The notes under the pieces are model-generated. The model searched no databases. It worked only from the letters and a program-made list of their open reading frames with translations, and was not told the origin of the DNA. This document shows positions 7,258 to 15,835 of a stretch of DNA of 58,656 nt, piece by piece. Location of the stretch: NCBI RefSeq assembly GCF_900103635.1, contig NZ_FMXK01000022.1:1-58656 (forward strand), read 5' to 3'. Source of the DNA: Butyrivibrio sp. INlla18. GTDB lineage: Bacteria > Bacillota > Clostridia > Lachnospirales > Lachnospiraceae. The translations under genes were made by a program, and so were the position numbers. Numbering within the stretch: the first letter of the stretch is position 1; each line of letters starts with the position of its first letter.

Positions 7258-8061
7258 ATGATAAAAGAAATACATATTGATACCCTTGAAGAGCTCTTGC
7301 CTCTTCTGACTGAGCAGGAATACAGACCTGATCTAGACAGGAACAGAAGTCCATATGTATATAGAGGAATGTCAGACTCATCCTTTAAGATGTACACAAG
7401 TCTCAGCAGAAATTGCAAAGGTCTTCAGGAGCATCTTGAGCCAGCAATTCTCGAGAATTTTGCAAAATATGCCATAAATGATGAACCATCAATTGGCCAC
7501 TCAGTATGGAGACAGATGATCCTTGGTCAGCACTATGGTCTTCCTACAAGGCTCCTTGACTGGACACAGTCAGCCCTTGTTGGTCTTAACTTTGCCATGA
7601 CCGAAGAGAACCTTGAAGAAATGGATCAGCACGACTGCATGGTCTGGAGGATCAACATGTCTGAAATGGTAGATCACCTTCCAGAGCCTTACAAATACGC
7701 GGTCAACAGGAAGCACTCCACCATCTTCACAGTAGATATGTTAAAAGAGCTTACTGGCAACAGCTTAAAGCAATATGATACCGACATGGGCTCATCCTCA
7801 ATGGTAATCATCGAGCCCCCATCACTTAACCAGCGTATCATCAACCAGCACTCCTTCTTCGCTGTTGTCCCATCAGGAATAACCGATATAGAGAAATTCC
7901 TTTCAGATAACACAGAAGATACTGTAAAGTATATCATTGACAAGAAATTAAGATGGCGAGTTCGTGATATGTTAGATCAATTAAACATGAGCGAACGAAT
8001 CGTATATCCCGGCCTTGAAGGCCTTTCTAAATGGATTGCAAGGCATTATTATGTTAAGTAA
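7258..8061 (+). CDS. FRG-domain protein
   Basis: A protein of about 267 residues built around an FRG domain. Visible signatures are YVYRGMSDSSFKMYTSLSR near the N-terminus, the acidic ENFAKYA segment and the strongest block GQHYGLPTRLLDWTQSALVGLNFA at about residues 96-119. The FRG domain (after its conserved F/Y-R-G) is of unknown biochemical function; it is found alone or fused to other modules, and some members lie in mobile or defence-rich regions. Two ATG codons (7252, 7258) are available; AGAGGA gives a 7-nt spacing to the second. The gene is divergent from a Nudix hydrolase and ends just before a large palindrome (8083-8267). Confidence 0.85.
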   Translation: MIKEIHIDTLEELLPLLTEQEYRPDLDRNRSPYVYRGMSDSSFKMYTSLSRNCKGLQEHLEPAILENFAKYAINDEPSIGHSVWRQMILGQHYGLPTRLLDWTQSALVGLNFAMTEENLEEMDQHDCMVWRINMSEMVDHLPEPYKYAVNRKHSTIFTVDMLKELTGNSLKQYDTDMGSSSMVIIEPPSLNQRIINQHSFFAVVPSGITDIEKFLSDNTEDTVKYIIDKKLRWRVRDMLDQLNMSERIVYPGLEGLSKWIARHYYVK

Positions 8062-8082
8062 TCAAGGAATTTGATAGCAGGC

Positions 8083-8267
8083 AGTATGAAGAATATAGTA
8101 TTGTATCTTGAGCGATTTATTTTTTGTAGAAGATACATTTCATGAAAATAACCCCAGATGATTTATGTTCTGAACGAACGTGATATAAATCATCTGGGGT
8201 TATTTGAATGTTTAATGTATCCTACAAAAAATATCGGAGCGAAAGATACAATACTATATCTTCATAC
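8083..8267. repeat. 185-bp near-perfect palindrome (MITE-like or giant hairpin) in a convergent gap
   Basis: The left arm (8083-8166) and right arm (8185-8267) are inverted copies. The innermost 21 bp (8146-8166 with 8185-8205) pair perfectly around an 18-nt loop. The outer arms agree apart from small indels and one diverged patch of about 10 nt; shared blocks include ATATAGTATTGTATCTT and TTTTTTGTAG. It fills the space between the convergent FRG and lipoprotein genes and can act as a bidirectional terminator. The length and symmetry also fit a miniature inverted-repeat element. No target duplication is evident at its edges. Confidence 0.7.
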
Positions 8268-8287
8268 GTCCGGTACCACTGCCTAAA

Positions 8288-9070
8288 TTACTTTACAGTA
8301 ACCTTTGTGATGTGTGGGTTAGCACCCTCGTACCAGTAAAGGAATCCCTCTACGTCTACAGTCTGACCAGCCTCAAGGCCGCTTACAAGATTGTAGAACT
8401 CTTCATCACTACCATTTAAGTAATACTCAAGGCAGAAATCATAGTTGTTTCCATCCTTTGAAAGAGTAAGGTAGATATCATCACCAGGAGTCTCGTTCTT
8501 GAATGCAACTGACTCAACTGTCATATCTGTGAAAGATACGAGCTGGTTCTGCTTGTCGATAAGCTCATCCTTGCCAAGAAGATCTGTAACATCTACAGGC
8601 TCTGCAACGAAGTTTCCTTCTTCGATCTCGAATGTAGCATCAACGATCTCAACTTCGCCAGACCACTCTGACTTTGTTCCAGTTACTTTGATCTTTGTTC
8701 CAGGTGTGAGTTTGTTGTAATCTTCCTCTGAGCAAGCCATCTCATAGATGAAGTATGCTCCATCCTGATCCTGTGTATAGAATGTAGCCTTGTCTTCCCA
8801 CCATGACTGCTTGTTCTGTACGTATGTCTCAACAACAACCTCTGAATCAAGCTCTGCTGCAGCGAACTCTGCATAAGTCATAACGCCTTCAGCCTTAACA
8901 TCCTCTGCAACTTCTTCTGCAACTTCCTCTGCTACTGACTCAGCTTCTGTAGCTGCATCAGATACTGCCTCTGCTGCTGTCTCTGTAGTCTGTGCAGGTG
9001 TTTCCTTACCACATCCTACGAAAGCAAGAGCAAGGCCCATTGTAAGAACTACTGCTAATGTCTTTTTCAT
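8288..9070 (-). CDS. Secreted lipoprotein with tandem OB-fold-like domains
   Basis: A 260-residue lipoprotein. The signal peptide ends in a lipobox with Cys20 (ALAFVGC). A Glu/Ala/Thr/Val linker of about 35 residues follows (repeats of AEEVAEEVAE). Two beta-rich halves come next (about 60-140 and 150-260), with the look of OB-fold modules: DSEVVVETYVQNKQSWW, GTKIKVTGTKSEWSGEVEI and GQTVDVEGFLYWYEGANPHITKVTV. Such modules occur in clostridial cell-surface proteins of unknown role. The start at 9070 has AGGAGGG 6 nt upstream, and a good promoter lies at 9113-9140. Catalytic function is not indicated. Confidence 0.75.
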   Translation of the reverse strand: MKKTLAVVLTMGLALAFVGCGKETPAQTTETAAEAVSDAATEAESVAEEVAEEVAEDVKAEGVMTYAEFAAAELDSEVVVETYVQNKQSWWEDKATFYTQDQDGAYFIYEMACSEEDYNKLTPGTKIKVTGTKSEWSGEVEIVDATFEIEEGNFVAEPVDVTDLLGKDELIDKQNQLVSFTDMTVESVAFKNETPGDDIYLTLSKDGNNYDFCLEYYLNGSDEEFYNLVSGLEAGQTVDVEGFLYWYEGANPHITKVTVK

Positions 9071-9112
9071 AATGTCCCTCCTATTTTTTGACAAGTAACA
9101 ATACCATAAAAA

Positions 9113-9140
9113 ATTATACTAAAAATAACTCAAATATCAA
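9113..9140 (-). promoter_or_regulatory. Promoter of the OB-fold lipoprotein gene
   Basis: On the minus strand TTGATA (9135-9140), 16 bp, TATAAT (9113-9118), placing the start about 35 nt before the start codon. Confidence 0.55.
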
Positions 9141-9146
9141 TCTGAA

Positions 9147-10739
9147 TTATTGTCTAGCCTTCATTTTATCCTTAAGTGCGACTGCTCCGATCATCACCCA
9201 GGCAAGAATAATAACAACGATAAGTGCCACCGACGCCGCTGGAAGCTTACCAAGGTCTTTTTTGCCACCAGCCACATTGCCGCTAACGCCGCCCTGATCA
9301 AGGTGATACAAGGATTTCATCTCTTCATAAAGCTCATTTATAAACTTATCATCCACAGTCTTTTTTCGGCGCACAGACTTGGTCACATTCTCGATCATCT
9401 GTCCCGCTGCGTCTCTGACTGAAGTTGAGCCATTGAATACAGGAGTTACAAAGGTATTCTCTGTATTTGCCATAAGAAGCTTTGCTGCCTTTATCTTTAC
9501 ATCATAGTGCTCCACCCTATCAGAGCCCTCTTTTGCCAGGTAATCCTGATATTCAGGAGCTTCCTGAGCCTTCTTGGTTACAGGAACATAGCCTTCTGTC
9601 TCTGAATATGCGATCTGCACATCATTTGTTAAAAGATACTGCGCAAAGAGCCAGGAAGCTAATACTTCCTGAGAGTTTGCTTTATTGAACACACAGATTG
9701 ATGGGCCCTGTGAGATCATCTTTGGATTATCCACATCGTACTGAGGAATTGTCATTACCTCTGTTTCAAAATCAACTATTTTGTCCTTAGCAATATCAAC
9801 AAGTGGCGCCTTACTTCCCATCCAGGTTGCACCTGCTGTTGAATCAACAGCAAATATGCACTGACCAGCATTTAAAAAGTTTGCTGGATATCCTGAGATC
9901 TTAAAGGTAGAAAAAGCTCCAGTCTTGGTATGCTCTGCCACGGTATTTAATATCTCTTTTGTATCATCATTAAAAAGTAAGATGTTGCCATCGGCATCAG
10001 AATATTCAGCCCCCTTCTGCCAAAGGCTCTGGATCATCATGTTATCAGTAGACTTATAGATAAATGGGATCATGACCTGCTGCCCATTTATCTTGAAGGT
10101 ACCATCAGCGTTTTTCTCCATTGCCTTCTCAGAAACCTCCCATACAAAATCCCAGGTAAGCGTGTCTGGAAGCTCATATCCAAGAGCCTCTACGTAAGTC
10201 TTATTAACATAGCAGGCCTCAGTAGATCTCATGTAAGGAATAGCGTAGTGCTTGTCGCCTATCATACACTCATTTAAAAACTCAGGAACGATCTCATCTA
10301 CACTTGGTGAATCAAACTTAAGCTCTGAGCCCCCAAGACCATATCTCTCATCAGTGAAAAGTTCGTCCAAAGGAACTACTGTATTACTACCTGTAAGATA
10401 CGTAGCGATGTGGTCAGGGTATGTAATACATACGTTAGGTGTTGTATTAGTTGAGATATTCGTGATGACATCGTTGTAGATCTTGCCATAGTCCGTATAC
10501 AGACGCATATTTACTGTAATGTTTGGATAGAGCTTTTGGAAATCTTCTATAGCCTTGTTGTAAATAGCTGTCTGGGTCTTGTTGGTATCATTCTTGGCCC
10601 AAAACGTGATCTCTATATTCTTGGATTCATCAAAGCTTTCAGGAATTTCAAAGGAATTACCACCTTTAGAGCCATGACATCCTGTCAAAAGCCCTGTCAC
10701 CATTATCATGCTTAAAATTACTGTAACCAATCTTTTCAT
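9147..10739 (-). CDS. ABC transporter sugar-type solute-binding lipoprotein with C-terminal membrane helix
   Basis: A 530-residue family 1 (carbohydrate-type) extracellular binding protein. The lipobox LLTGC places lipid-modified Cys21 after the signal peptide. The mature protein shows IEITFWAKNDTNKTQTAIYNKAIEDF near its start and QYLLTNDVQIAYSETEGYVPV toward the end, both typical of sugar-binding proteins. Unusually the C-terminus carries a Gly-rich linker and one clear hydrophobic helix (VALIVVIILAWVMIGAVAL) followed by a basic tail, giving a second membrane anchor. The start at 10739 has GGAG upstream; a longer frame lacks one. It is the last gene of the MalK/permease cluster and delivers the ligand to it. 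Confidence 0.88.
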   Translation of the reverse strand: MKRLVTVILSMIMVTGLLTGCHGSKGGNSFEIPESFDESKNIEITFWAKNDTNKTQTAIYNKAIEDFQKLYPNITVNMRLYTDYGKIYNDVITNISTNTTPNVCITYPDHIATYLTGSNTVVPLDELFTDERYGLGGSELKFDSPSVDEIVPEFLNECMIGDKHYAIPYMRSTEACYVNKTYVEALGYELPDTLTWDFVWEVSEKAMEKNADGTFKINGQQVMIPFIYKSTDNMMIQSLWQKGAEYSDADGNILLFNDDTKEILNTVAEHTKTGAFSTFKISGYPANFLNAGQCIFAVDSTAGATWMGSKAPLVDIAKDKIVDFETEVMTIPQYDVDNPKMISQGPSICVFNKANSQEVLASWLFAQYLLTNDVQIAYSETEGYVPVTKKAQEAPEYQDYLAKEGSDRVEHYDVKIKAAKLLMANTENTFVTPVFNGSTSVRDAAGQMIENVTKSVRRKKTVDDKFINELYEEMKSLYHLDQGGVSGNVAGGKKDLGKLPAASVALIVVIILAWVMIGAVALKDKMKARQ

Positions 10740-10827
10740 TTTATTTCTCCATACAAGGAAGTTATGCTCTCGCTCCGCTCGCCATAACACGTTCGCACTA
10801 AATTCGCTTTCAGCTCATTAAGTGCTC

Positions 10828-11658
10828 TCAGCCCTTTGTTCCACCTCTGGCAACGCCTTCCATTATCTTATGTCTGAAAACAAGGAACAGCACAACTAGT
10901 GGAACTGAAATAACTACAACTGCTGCCATCATGGCTGGAACATTCTCACGTCCAAATCCATTTTCTCTGATCTCCTGAATTCCATTTGAAACAAGGAAAT
11001 AGTTCTGGTCATCAGTTATAAGTCTTGGCCACACATAGGAATTCCAGCACTCGATAACCTTCAAGATAGTGATCGTGATAAGTGTAGGTCTAGAGATAGG
11101 AAGCATAACCTTTGTAAGATATCTAAAATCTGAGGTCCCATCTACTTTTGCAGCCTTGTACAGATTCTCAGGTATCTGCTCAAAGTTTTCCTTGAGAAGA
11201 TAGATGTAGAACACCGAAGTAACCGATGGAAGTATAAGTCCTAAAAAGGTATTTCTAAGATTTAAGTTCGTGATAGTTACAAAGTTTGTGATGATAACTA
11301 ATTCATTAGGGATCATCATAAGAGAAAGAAACAGCGAAAACAGAATGTCTTTTCCCTTAAAATCAAGCCTTGCAAAGGCAAATGCAGAAAGTACCACAAC
11401 CACCATCATTATGGCTGTTGTCACCACTGTGAATATGAAGGTGTTAAAAAAGTACTTGGCAAGTGGCACTGCTGTAAAGGCTGTCACATAGTTTTCAAAG
11501 GTAGGACTAAGTGTAAAGAACTTTGGCACGTATTCACCGTTATAAGATCCATAGCTCTTAACCGAAGTCAGTATCATCCAGTAAAAAGGAAACAGCACTA
11601 TGATGCCCCACAAGATAAGGAGCATATATATCAAAATGTTTCTGGTCCTAGTCTTCAT
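10828..11658 (-). CDS. ABC transporter permease, MalG/UgpE-type
   Basis: A 276-residue inner-membrane permease with six predicted spans. The ATPase-docking EAA loop is visible at about residues 165-190 (NLYKAAKVDGTSDFRYLTKV, then LPISRP). N-terminal ILIYMLLILWGIIVLFPFYW is the usual first helix of MalG-type subunits. It pairs with the MalF-type permease upstream, with which it overlaps by 4 nt (translational coupling), and with the ATPase at 12542. The binding-protein gene follows after an 88-nt gap. The imported solute is likely a sugar or sugar derivative, by family. Confidence 0.93.
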   Translation of the reverse strand: MKTRTRNILIYMLLILWGIIVLFPFYWMILTSVKSYGSYNGEYVPKFFTLSPTFENYVTAFTAVPLAKYFFNTFIFTVVTTAIMMVVVVLSAFAFARLDFKGKDILFSLFLSLMMIPNELVIITNFVTITNLNLRNTFLGLILPSVTSVFYIYLLKENFEQIPENLYKAAKVDGTSDFRYLTKVMLPISRPTLITITILKVIECWNSYVWPRLITDDQNYFLVSNGIQEIRENGFGRENVPAMMAAVVVISVPLVVLFLVFRHKIMEGVARGGTKG

Positions 11659-12545
11659 TGATAGTACACCGTCTTTCTACTAACCATCAGATTGATAGTA
11701 GTAATAGTAAATACAATAGCAAAAAGAATAAGCGCTGCCGCAGATGCATAGGATGGATATCCGCCGCTATTACCGTAGAGCATGTCGTATACATATCCAA
11801 CGATGGTGTTCATTCCTGCAGCATTAAGGTCTGTGCCAAAAAGAGCTACCTCATCGCTATAGGCTTTGAAAGCGCCGATGAAACCTGTGATCACAAGGTA
11901 GAACACCATAGGAGATATCATAGGAAGAGTGATCTTGTAAAAGATTCTCCACTTTGGTGTGTTATCAACCTGCGCAGCCTTGTAATACATAGGGTTAACA
12001 GAGGCAAGGGCGCTTGTCAGTATTAAGATCTTAAAAGGCATTACGATCCAGATTGTGTAAAAACACATAACAAACATCTTGGCCCAATATGGTCCGTCAA
12101 TGAAATCCACTGATGGTCCGCCAAAGAGCTGGATCAGGATTGAGATAAGTCCATCAGAATAGGCTGTCTTTTTAAAGAGGATCATGAACACCAGACCAAC
12201 TGCCAATGTATTAGTAACGTAAGGCAGGAAATATATAGTCTGGAAAAGATCTCTCAGGGCCTTGATGGAACTAAGCTCAAGAGATATCAAAAGAGCAATT
12301 CCTGTAGATAAAGGAACTGTGATTATAACGATTATAAAGGTGTTCTTGAGAGCCTGTATAAAAAATGGATCATGAAGAACATAGGAATAGTTATAAAAAC
12401 CTACGCTCCAAAAGCTCTGAGAAGCGAAGTTATAACCTTCCTCAAAGGAATAAACAAAAACATCTATAAGAGGGTATACCATAAATACCCCAAGAAAAAG
12501 AATGGCCGGAAGAAGACACAGCCATGCAGTCAGATTCTTTTTCAT
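11655..12545 (-). CDS. ABC transporter permease, MalF/UgpA-type
   Basis: A 296-residue permease with six predicted membrane segments, opening with LTAWLCLLPAILFLGVFMVYPLIDVFVYSF. The EAA loop is at about residues 198-225 (MYYKAAQVDNTPKWRIFYKI, then TLPMISP). It forms the heterodimeric channel with the MalG-type subunit. Its start overlaps the end of the ATPase gene by 4 nt and its end overlaps the next permease by 4 nt, so ATPase and both permeases are tightly coupled. Confidence 0.93.
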   Translation of the reverse strand: MKKNLTAWLCLLPAILFLGVFMVYPLIDVFVYSFEEGYNFASQSFWSVGFYNYSYVLHDPFFIQALKNTFIIVIITVPLSTGIALLISLELSSIKALRDLFQTIYFLPYVTNTLAVGLVFMILFKKTAYSDGLISILIQLFGGPSVDFIDGPYWAKMFVMCFYTIWIVMPFKILILTSALASVNPMYYKAAQVDNTPKWRIFYKITLPMISPMVFYLVITGFIGAFKAYSDEVALFGTDLNAAGMNTIVGYVYDMLYGNSGGYPSYASAAALILFAIVFTITTINLMVSRKTVYYQ

Positions 12546-13636
12546 AGCATTATCCTCTCCGTAGTTTCGCCATCAAATACACATACCTTCTTTGGCTTAA
12601 GTGAAAATCTTACCTTGCCGTCTTTTTCATGTACTGCTTCATCTGAAGGAATGATGGCACGGATCTTTTCACCAATAAATTCAGGATGAGTAACAATAAG
12701 GCTTGTATCTCTTCCCATAACTTCGCGGTTTACAAAGGTGCACTCAAATGGGCCATTTTCATCAACCACAAAGCCTTCTGGTCTAATGGCAACATAAACT
12801 TCTAAATCATCTTTGCCAGGAGCATCCAAAAGAACTGAATCGCCAATGCAGACTTTCTCATTCTTGATACATCCTGTAAATACGTTGATCTGTGGTGTTC
12901 CAAGGAAGCTTGCAACAAAAAGATTTGCAGGCTCATCATAGATTGACTGTGGGTCACCCATCTGCTGGAGAACGCCGTCCTTCATAACAACGATCATATC
13001 AGAAATACTCATGGCTTCTTCTTGGTCATGAGTTACAAATACTGTAGTAATGCCTGTTTCCTGCTGGATTCTCTTAAGCTCTTCTCTTGTCTGAAGTCTA
13101 AGTCTTGCGTCAAGGTTAGATAAAGGCTCGTCCAAAAGGAGCACTTCAGGAGTTTTAACAAGAGCTCTAGCAATGGCAACTCTCTGCTGCTGACCACCAG
13201 ACATCTCATTTGGTCTTCTGTCTAAAAGTTCCTCGATCTGAACAAGCTTTGCAGCTTCTCTTATCTTCTTGTCCATCTGCTCTTTGGTAAGCTTATTTTC
13301 TCCGCGCAGATTCTCAAGTGGGAATTTGATATTGTCATAGACTGAAAGATGTGGATAAAGGGCATAGTTCTGAAAAACAAGACCTACTCCACGCTTTTCT
13401 GGTGGAAGCTCAGTAATATCCTTTTCGCCAAAAAAGATCTTGCCTTCACTAGGCTTTTCTAATCCACAGATAAGATTAAGGGCTGTACTTTTTCCACATC
13501 CGGATGGTCCAAGTAAGCCAATAAGTTTTCCGTCAGGAATAGTAAAATTGAAATCATTTACCGCAACAACATCTTCCTTTATCTTCTTGTTTCTGTTAGG
13601 AAACCTCTTAGTAAGATGTTCCAAAACTATTTTCAT
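12542..13636 (-). CDS. ABC transporter ATP-binding protein, MalK/UgpC-type
   Basis: A 364-residue carbohydrate-uptake ATPase. Walker A GPSGCGKST, Q-loop FQNYALYPH, signature MSGGQQQRVAIARAL, Walker B VLLLDEPLSNLD and the switch His in VFVTHDQEEA are all present in the first 240 residues. The C-terminal part (about 240-364) is the regulatory TOBE/OB domain typical of MalK, so it may also drive other sugar transporters. The start is set at 13636, where GGAGGAG lies 3 nt upstream. It follows the DUF6472 gene after 14 nt and overlaps the first permease, linking the transporter to the cupin/ASKHA genes upstream. Confidence 0.95.
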   Translation of the reverse strand: MKIVLEHLTKRFPNRNKKIKEDVVAVNDFNFTIPDGKLIGLLGPSGCGKSTALNLICGLEKPSEGKIFFGEKDITELPPEKRGVGLVFQNYALYPHLSVYDNIKFPLENLRGENKLTKEQMDKKIREAAKLVQIEELLDRRPNEMSGGQQQRVAIARALVKTPEVLLLDEPLSNLDARLRLQTREELKRIQQETGITTVFVTHDQEEAMSISDMIVVMKDGVLQQMGDPQSIYDEPANLFVASFLGTPQINVFTGCIKNEKVCIGDSVLLDAPGKDDLEVYVAIRPEGFVVDENGPFECTFVNREVMGRDTSLIVTHPEFIGEKIRAIIPSDEAVHEKDGKVRFSLKPKKVCVFDGETTERIML

Positions 13637-13650
13637 AATCTCCTCCAAAA

Positions 13651-13821
13651 TTACATTTGGTGTCTAACCACCTTGTACTCATCATTGTCCTGATAATAAG
13701 GGCACTCGCTCTTGCGATTACTCATGAGTCTTGCGTAATCGTCTTCGTCCATATTCACCATGCATGTGTAGCATTCCCAATCTTCATCGTACACATAGTT
13801 GACACATGTATCACAGATCAT
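13651..13821 (-). CDS. DUF6472 family Cys-rich small protein
   Basis: A 56-residue protein. It has two CxxC pairs (CDTC at 3-6, CYTC at 17-20) and a fifth Cys in SECPYYQDNDEYKVVR. This spacing and the acidic MDEDDY motif match the clostridial DUF6472 family, which probably binds zinc. Its ATG overlaps the stop of the cupin gene (ATGA, 4 nt) and it ends 14 nt before the ABC ATPase start, so it is embedded in one operon. Function unknown; the conservation of the family argues against a chance frame. Confidence 0.85.
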   Translation of the reverse strand: MICDTCVNYVYDEDWECYTCMVNMDEDDYARLMSNRKSECPYYQDNDEYKVVRHQM

Positions 13822-14150
13822 ACAAAATCCTCTCTCATTGGATTGAAAATATCCAGCAGAATTCCTGCTTCAAGGCACTTGCAGCCATGCTCAACGCTAT
13901 TAGTCTTGAGCATTGTATCTCCTGCCTGCACAATCTTTTTTACTCCATCGATCTCAAACTCAAACTTGCCACTAACTACATATGTGATCTGTGTATGTGG
14001 GTGATGATGAAGAGCTCCGATAGCTCCCTTATCAAAAGTATTCTCCACACACATAAGATTCTTACTGTATGCAAGAACCCTTCTCACAACACCATTTCCA
14101 AGGTCCTCTGCCTTAGCATCATCGTGAAAAACCCATCTCTCGTCTAACAT
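13818..14150 (-). CDS. Cupin-domain protein
   Basis: A 110-residue single-domain cupin. Motif 1 is HHHPHTQITYVVSGKFEFEIDG (metal-binding His cluster, then G and Glu) and motif 2 is AGDTMLKTNSVEHGC with its conserved His. Small cupins of this kind bind a divalent metal and act as sugar isomerases, dioxygenases or sensors; I cannot say which. It lies 12 nt after the ASKHA gene and overlaps the DUF6472 gene by 4 nt, so it is part of the transporter operon. A metabolic step on the imported compound would be a reasonable guess. Confidence 0.9.
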   Translation of the reverse strand: MLDERWVFHDDAKAEDLGNGVVRRVLAYSKNLMCVENTFDKGAIGALHHHPHTQITYVVSGKFEFEIDGVKKIVQAGDTMLKTNSVEHGCKCLEAGILLDIFNPMREDFV

Positions 14151-14162
14151 AATAATCTCCTT

Positions 14163-15701
14163 TTAAAAATTCATTGCTTCCAGATATTCTGAATTAAAGC
14201 TATTATCATCTGCAAGGACTACCGTTTCAGCCTTTTTTGTTATCTCTTCAATAGCTTCGGTTGCCTCTTTTTCTTTTCCCATAAAGACTTCTGATAAAAA
14301 TCTTATGACTCCCTTCAAAGAGGAATTTCCTATAGGCAACATATTACCATTAAATTCCTTTGGAAACATATTAATATTAGAAATCTTGTCCGTATCAATG
14401 TGGGAGCCAAAGCCTCCGGAAATATACACCTTAGAAGGTATAGTTTCTTTGGTAAGCGCCTTGATTCCTGTATATATTGCGGCCTTAGCTAGCTGCACAT
14501 TTCTAATATCCTGCTGGGTAAAAAATATCTTTTCATCCGCATAAACAGGATATCCCTTTTCAAAAAATTCTATAGTTAAAAGTCCCGTTTCATCTACGTA
14601 ATCATTTCGAAGTAGCTCGGACATAGTCTCTATTACGCCCGTTCCACATAGGCCCATGGGAGCTTCATCTCCGATAGTCGTAACCTCAGCCCTTCCATTA
14701 TGGATAGTGACATGGTCTATAGCTCCTTTAACAGAAGGAACTCCTGATGATATGCCGCCGCCCTCAAACACCGGGCCCGCCGCTGTAGATGTAGTGAAAA
14801 GTTTATCTCCATCGTAGTAGACGATCTCGCCATTGGTTCCAAAGTCTATCAAAAGAGCTGTCTCACCCTTCCCTCTTAATAGATCAAGACTATAAATTCC
14901 TGAAACTATATCAGCTCCGACAAATGCTGAGATACCAGGAAGCATGATGGTCTTAATATCTCTAAGTTCTTCCGTTCTAAAGGAAAGATGACTTGCCTTA
15001 TAAGGGTACTGCCCAAGCTCCTTTGTATCATCGCCGCACAATAGATAAAGCATTGTTGTGTTTCCGGCAAGACAGATGAGCTCAGGTCTTTTGCCTATAG
15101 AATCTGAAACTTCACCTATAAGAGATTCTATATCCGCTGTCACAAGTTCTTTTAACTTATGAGCACACGCCTCATCTTCTGCGGCGGCGATTCTACTGAT
15201 AACATCGCTTCCGTAGGCTCTCTGGTGATTGACTGTAGAAGCTGTCTTTATGATCTGAGTTTCATTACTATCTGCATCAAATCCAATCAGCGCAGCCGCA
15301 ATAGTTGTAGTTCCAAGGTCTATTGCTATTCCATATTTATCAAAGGCCCTATCAGACATATCAGCAGTCTCTACGCTCTGAACCTCCATTGAAGTCTCAT
15401 CAAAGGTAAGGCCCTCTGCTGATATGATGCAGTCCTTGTCCAGCACGCATCTGCAGGCAAGTCTGACACCGGCTACTATCTCATCTTCTGTCAAAAAAGC
15501 TTGATCCAGGCTATTAGGCTCTGGCGCCCCTTTGATAAAGGTAACTTTGCACTTGCCGCATCTACCAGTTCCTGCGCAGGGCATGGACATAGTAATGCCT
15601 GCATCAGAAAAGAGCCCCTTTAGTAGCTTTCCATAAGGAGCTGCAACATAAAAACTCTTAGAGCTGTTCTTAATATAGACGGCAAGTTTTTTTGCTTTCA
15701 T
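14163..15701 (-). CDS. RACo-like ferredoxin/ASKHA protein (corrinoid reductive activase family)
   Basis: A 512-residue protein with an N-terminal [2Fe-2S] ferredoxin domain (MPCAGTGRCGKC at about 38-49 and the last Cys in LACRC). A large ASKHA-fold region (DUF4445) follows: YGIAIDLGTTTIAAALIG for phosphate binding, LLIDFGTNGEIV, and a C-terminal VYISGGFGSH. This is the architecture of RACo/RamA-type activators, which use ATP to drive one-electron reduction of inactive Co(II) corrinoid proteins in methyl transfer. I start it at 15701 (MKAKK), although no clear ribosome site is seen there; 15722 is possible. No corrinoid methyltransferase gene is next to it. It heads the run that continues through the cupin, DUF6472 and ABC transporter genes. 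Confidence 0.85.
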   Translation of the reverse strand: MKAKKLAVYIKNSSKSFYVAAPYGKLLKGLFSDAGITMSMPCAGTGRCGKCKVTFIKGAPEPNSLDQAFLTEDEIVAGVRLACRCVLDKDCIISAEGLTFDETSMEVQSVETADMSDRAFDKYGIAIDLGTTTIAAALIGFDADSNETQIIKTASTVNHQRAYGSDVISRIAAAEDEACAHKLKELVTADIESLIGEVSDSIGKRPELICLAGNTTMLYLLCGDDTKELGQYPYKASHLSFRTEELRDIKTIMLPGISAFVGADIVSGIYSLDLLRGKGETALLIDFGTNGEIVYYDGDKLFTTSTAAGPVFEGGGISSGVPSVKGAIDHVTIHNGRAEVTTIGDEAPMGLCGTGVIETMSELLRNDYVDETGLLTIEFFEKGYPVYADEKIFFTQQDIRNVQLAKAAIYTGIKALTKETIPSKVYISGGFGSHIDTDKISNINMFPKEFNGNMLPIGNSSLKGVIRFLSEVFMGKEKEATEAIEEITKKAETVVLADDNSFNSEYLEAMNF

Positions 15702-15835
15702 AATAATGTAAGCATAGCACAATTATCCGTCAAATAATATTGGTATTTTCAGCGTAAATATGCGAAAATATATGATGCAGACCTTATGAAATCTGCTAAT
15801 TTTTTATTCTTTTTAAGTATGAAAGGAGATTAGTT

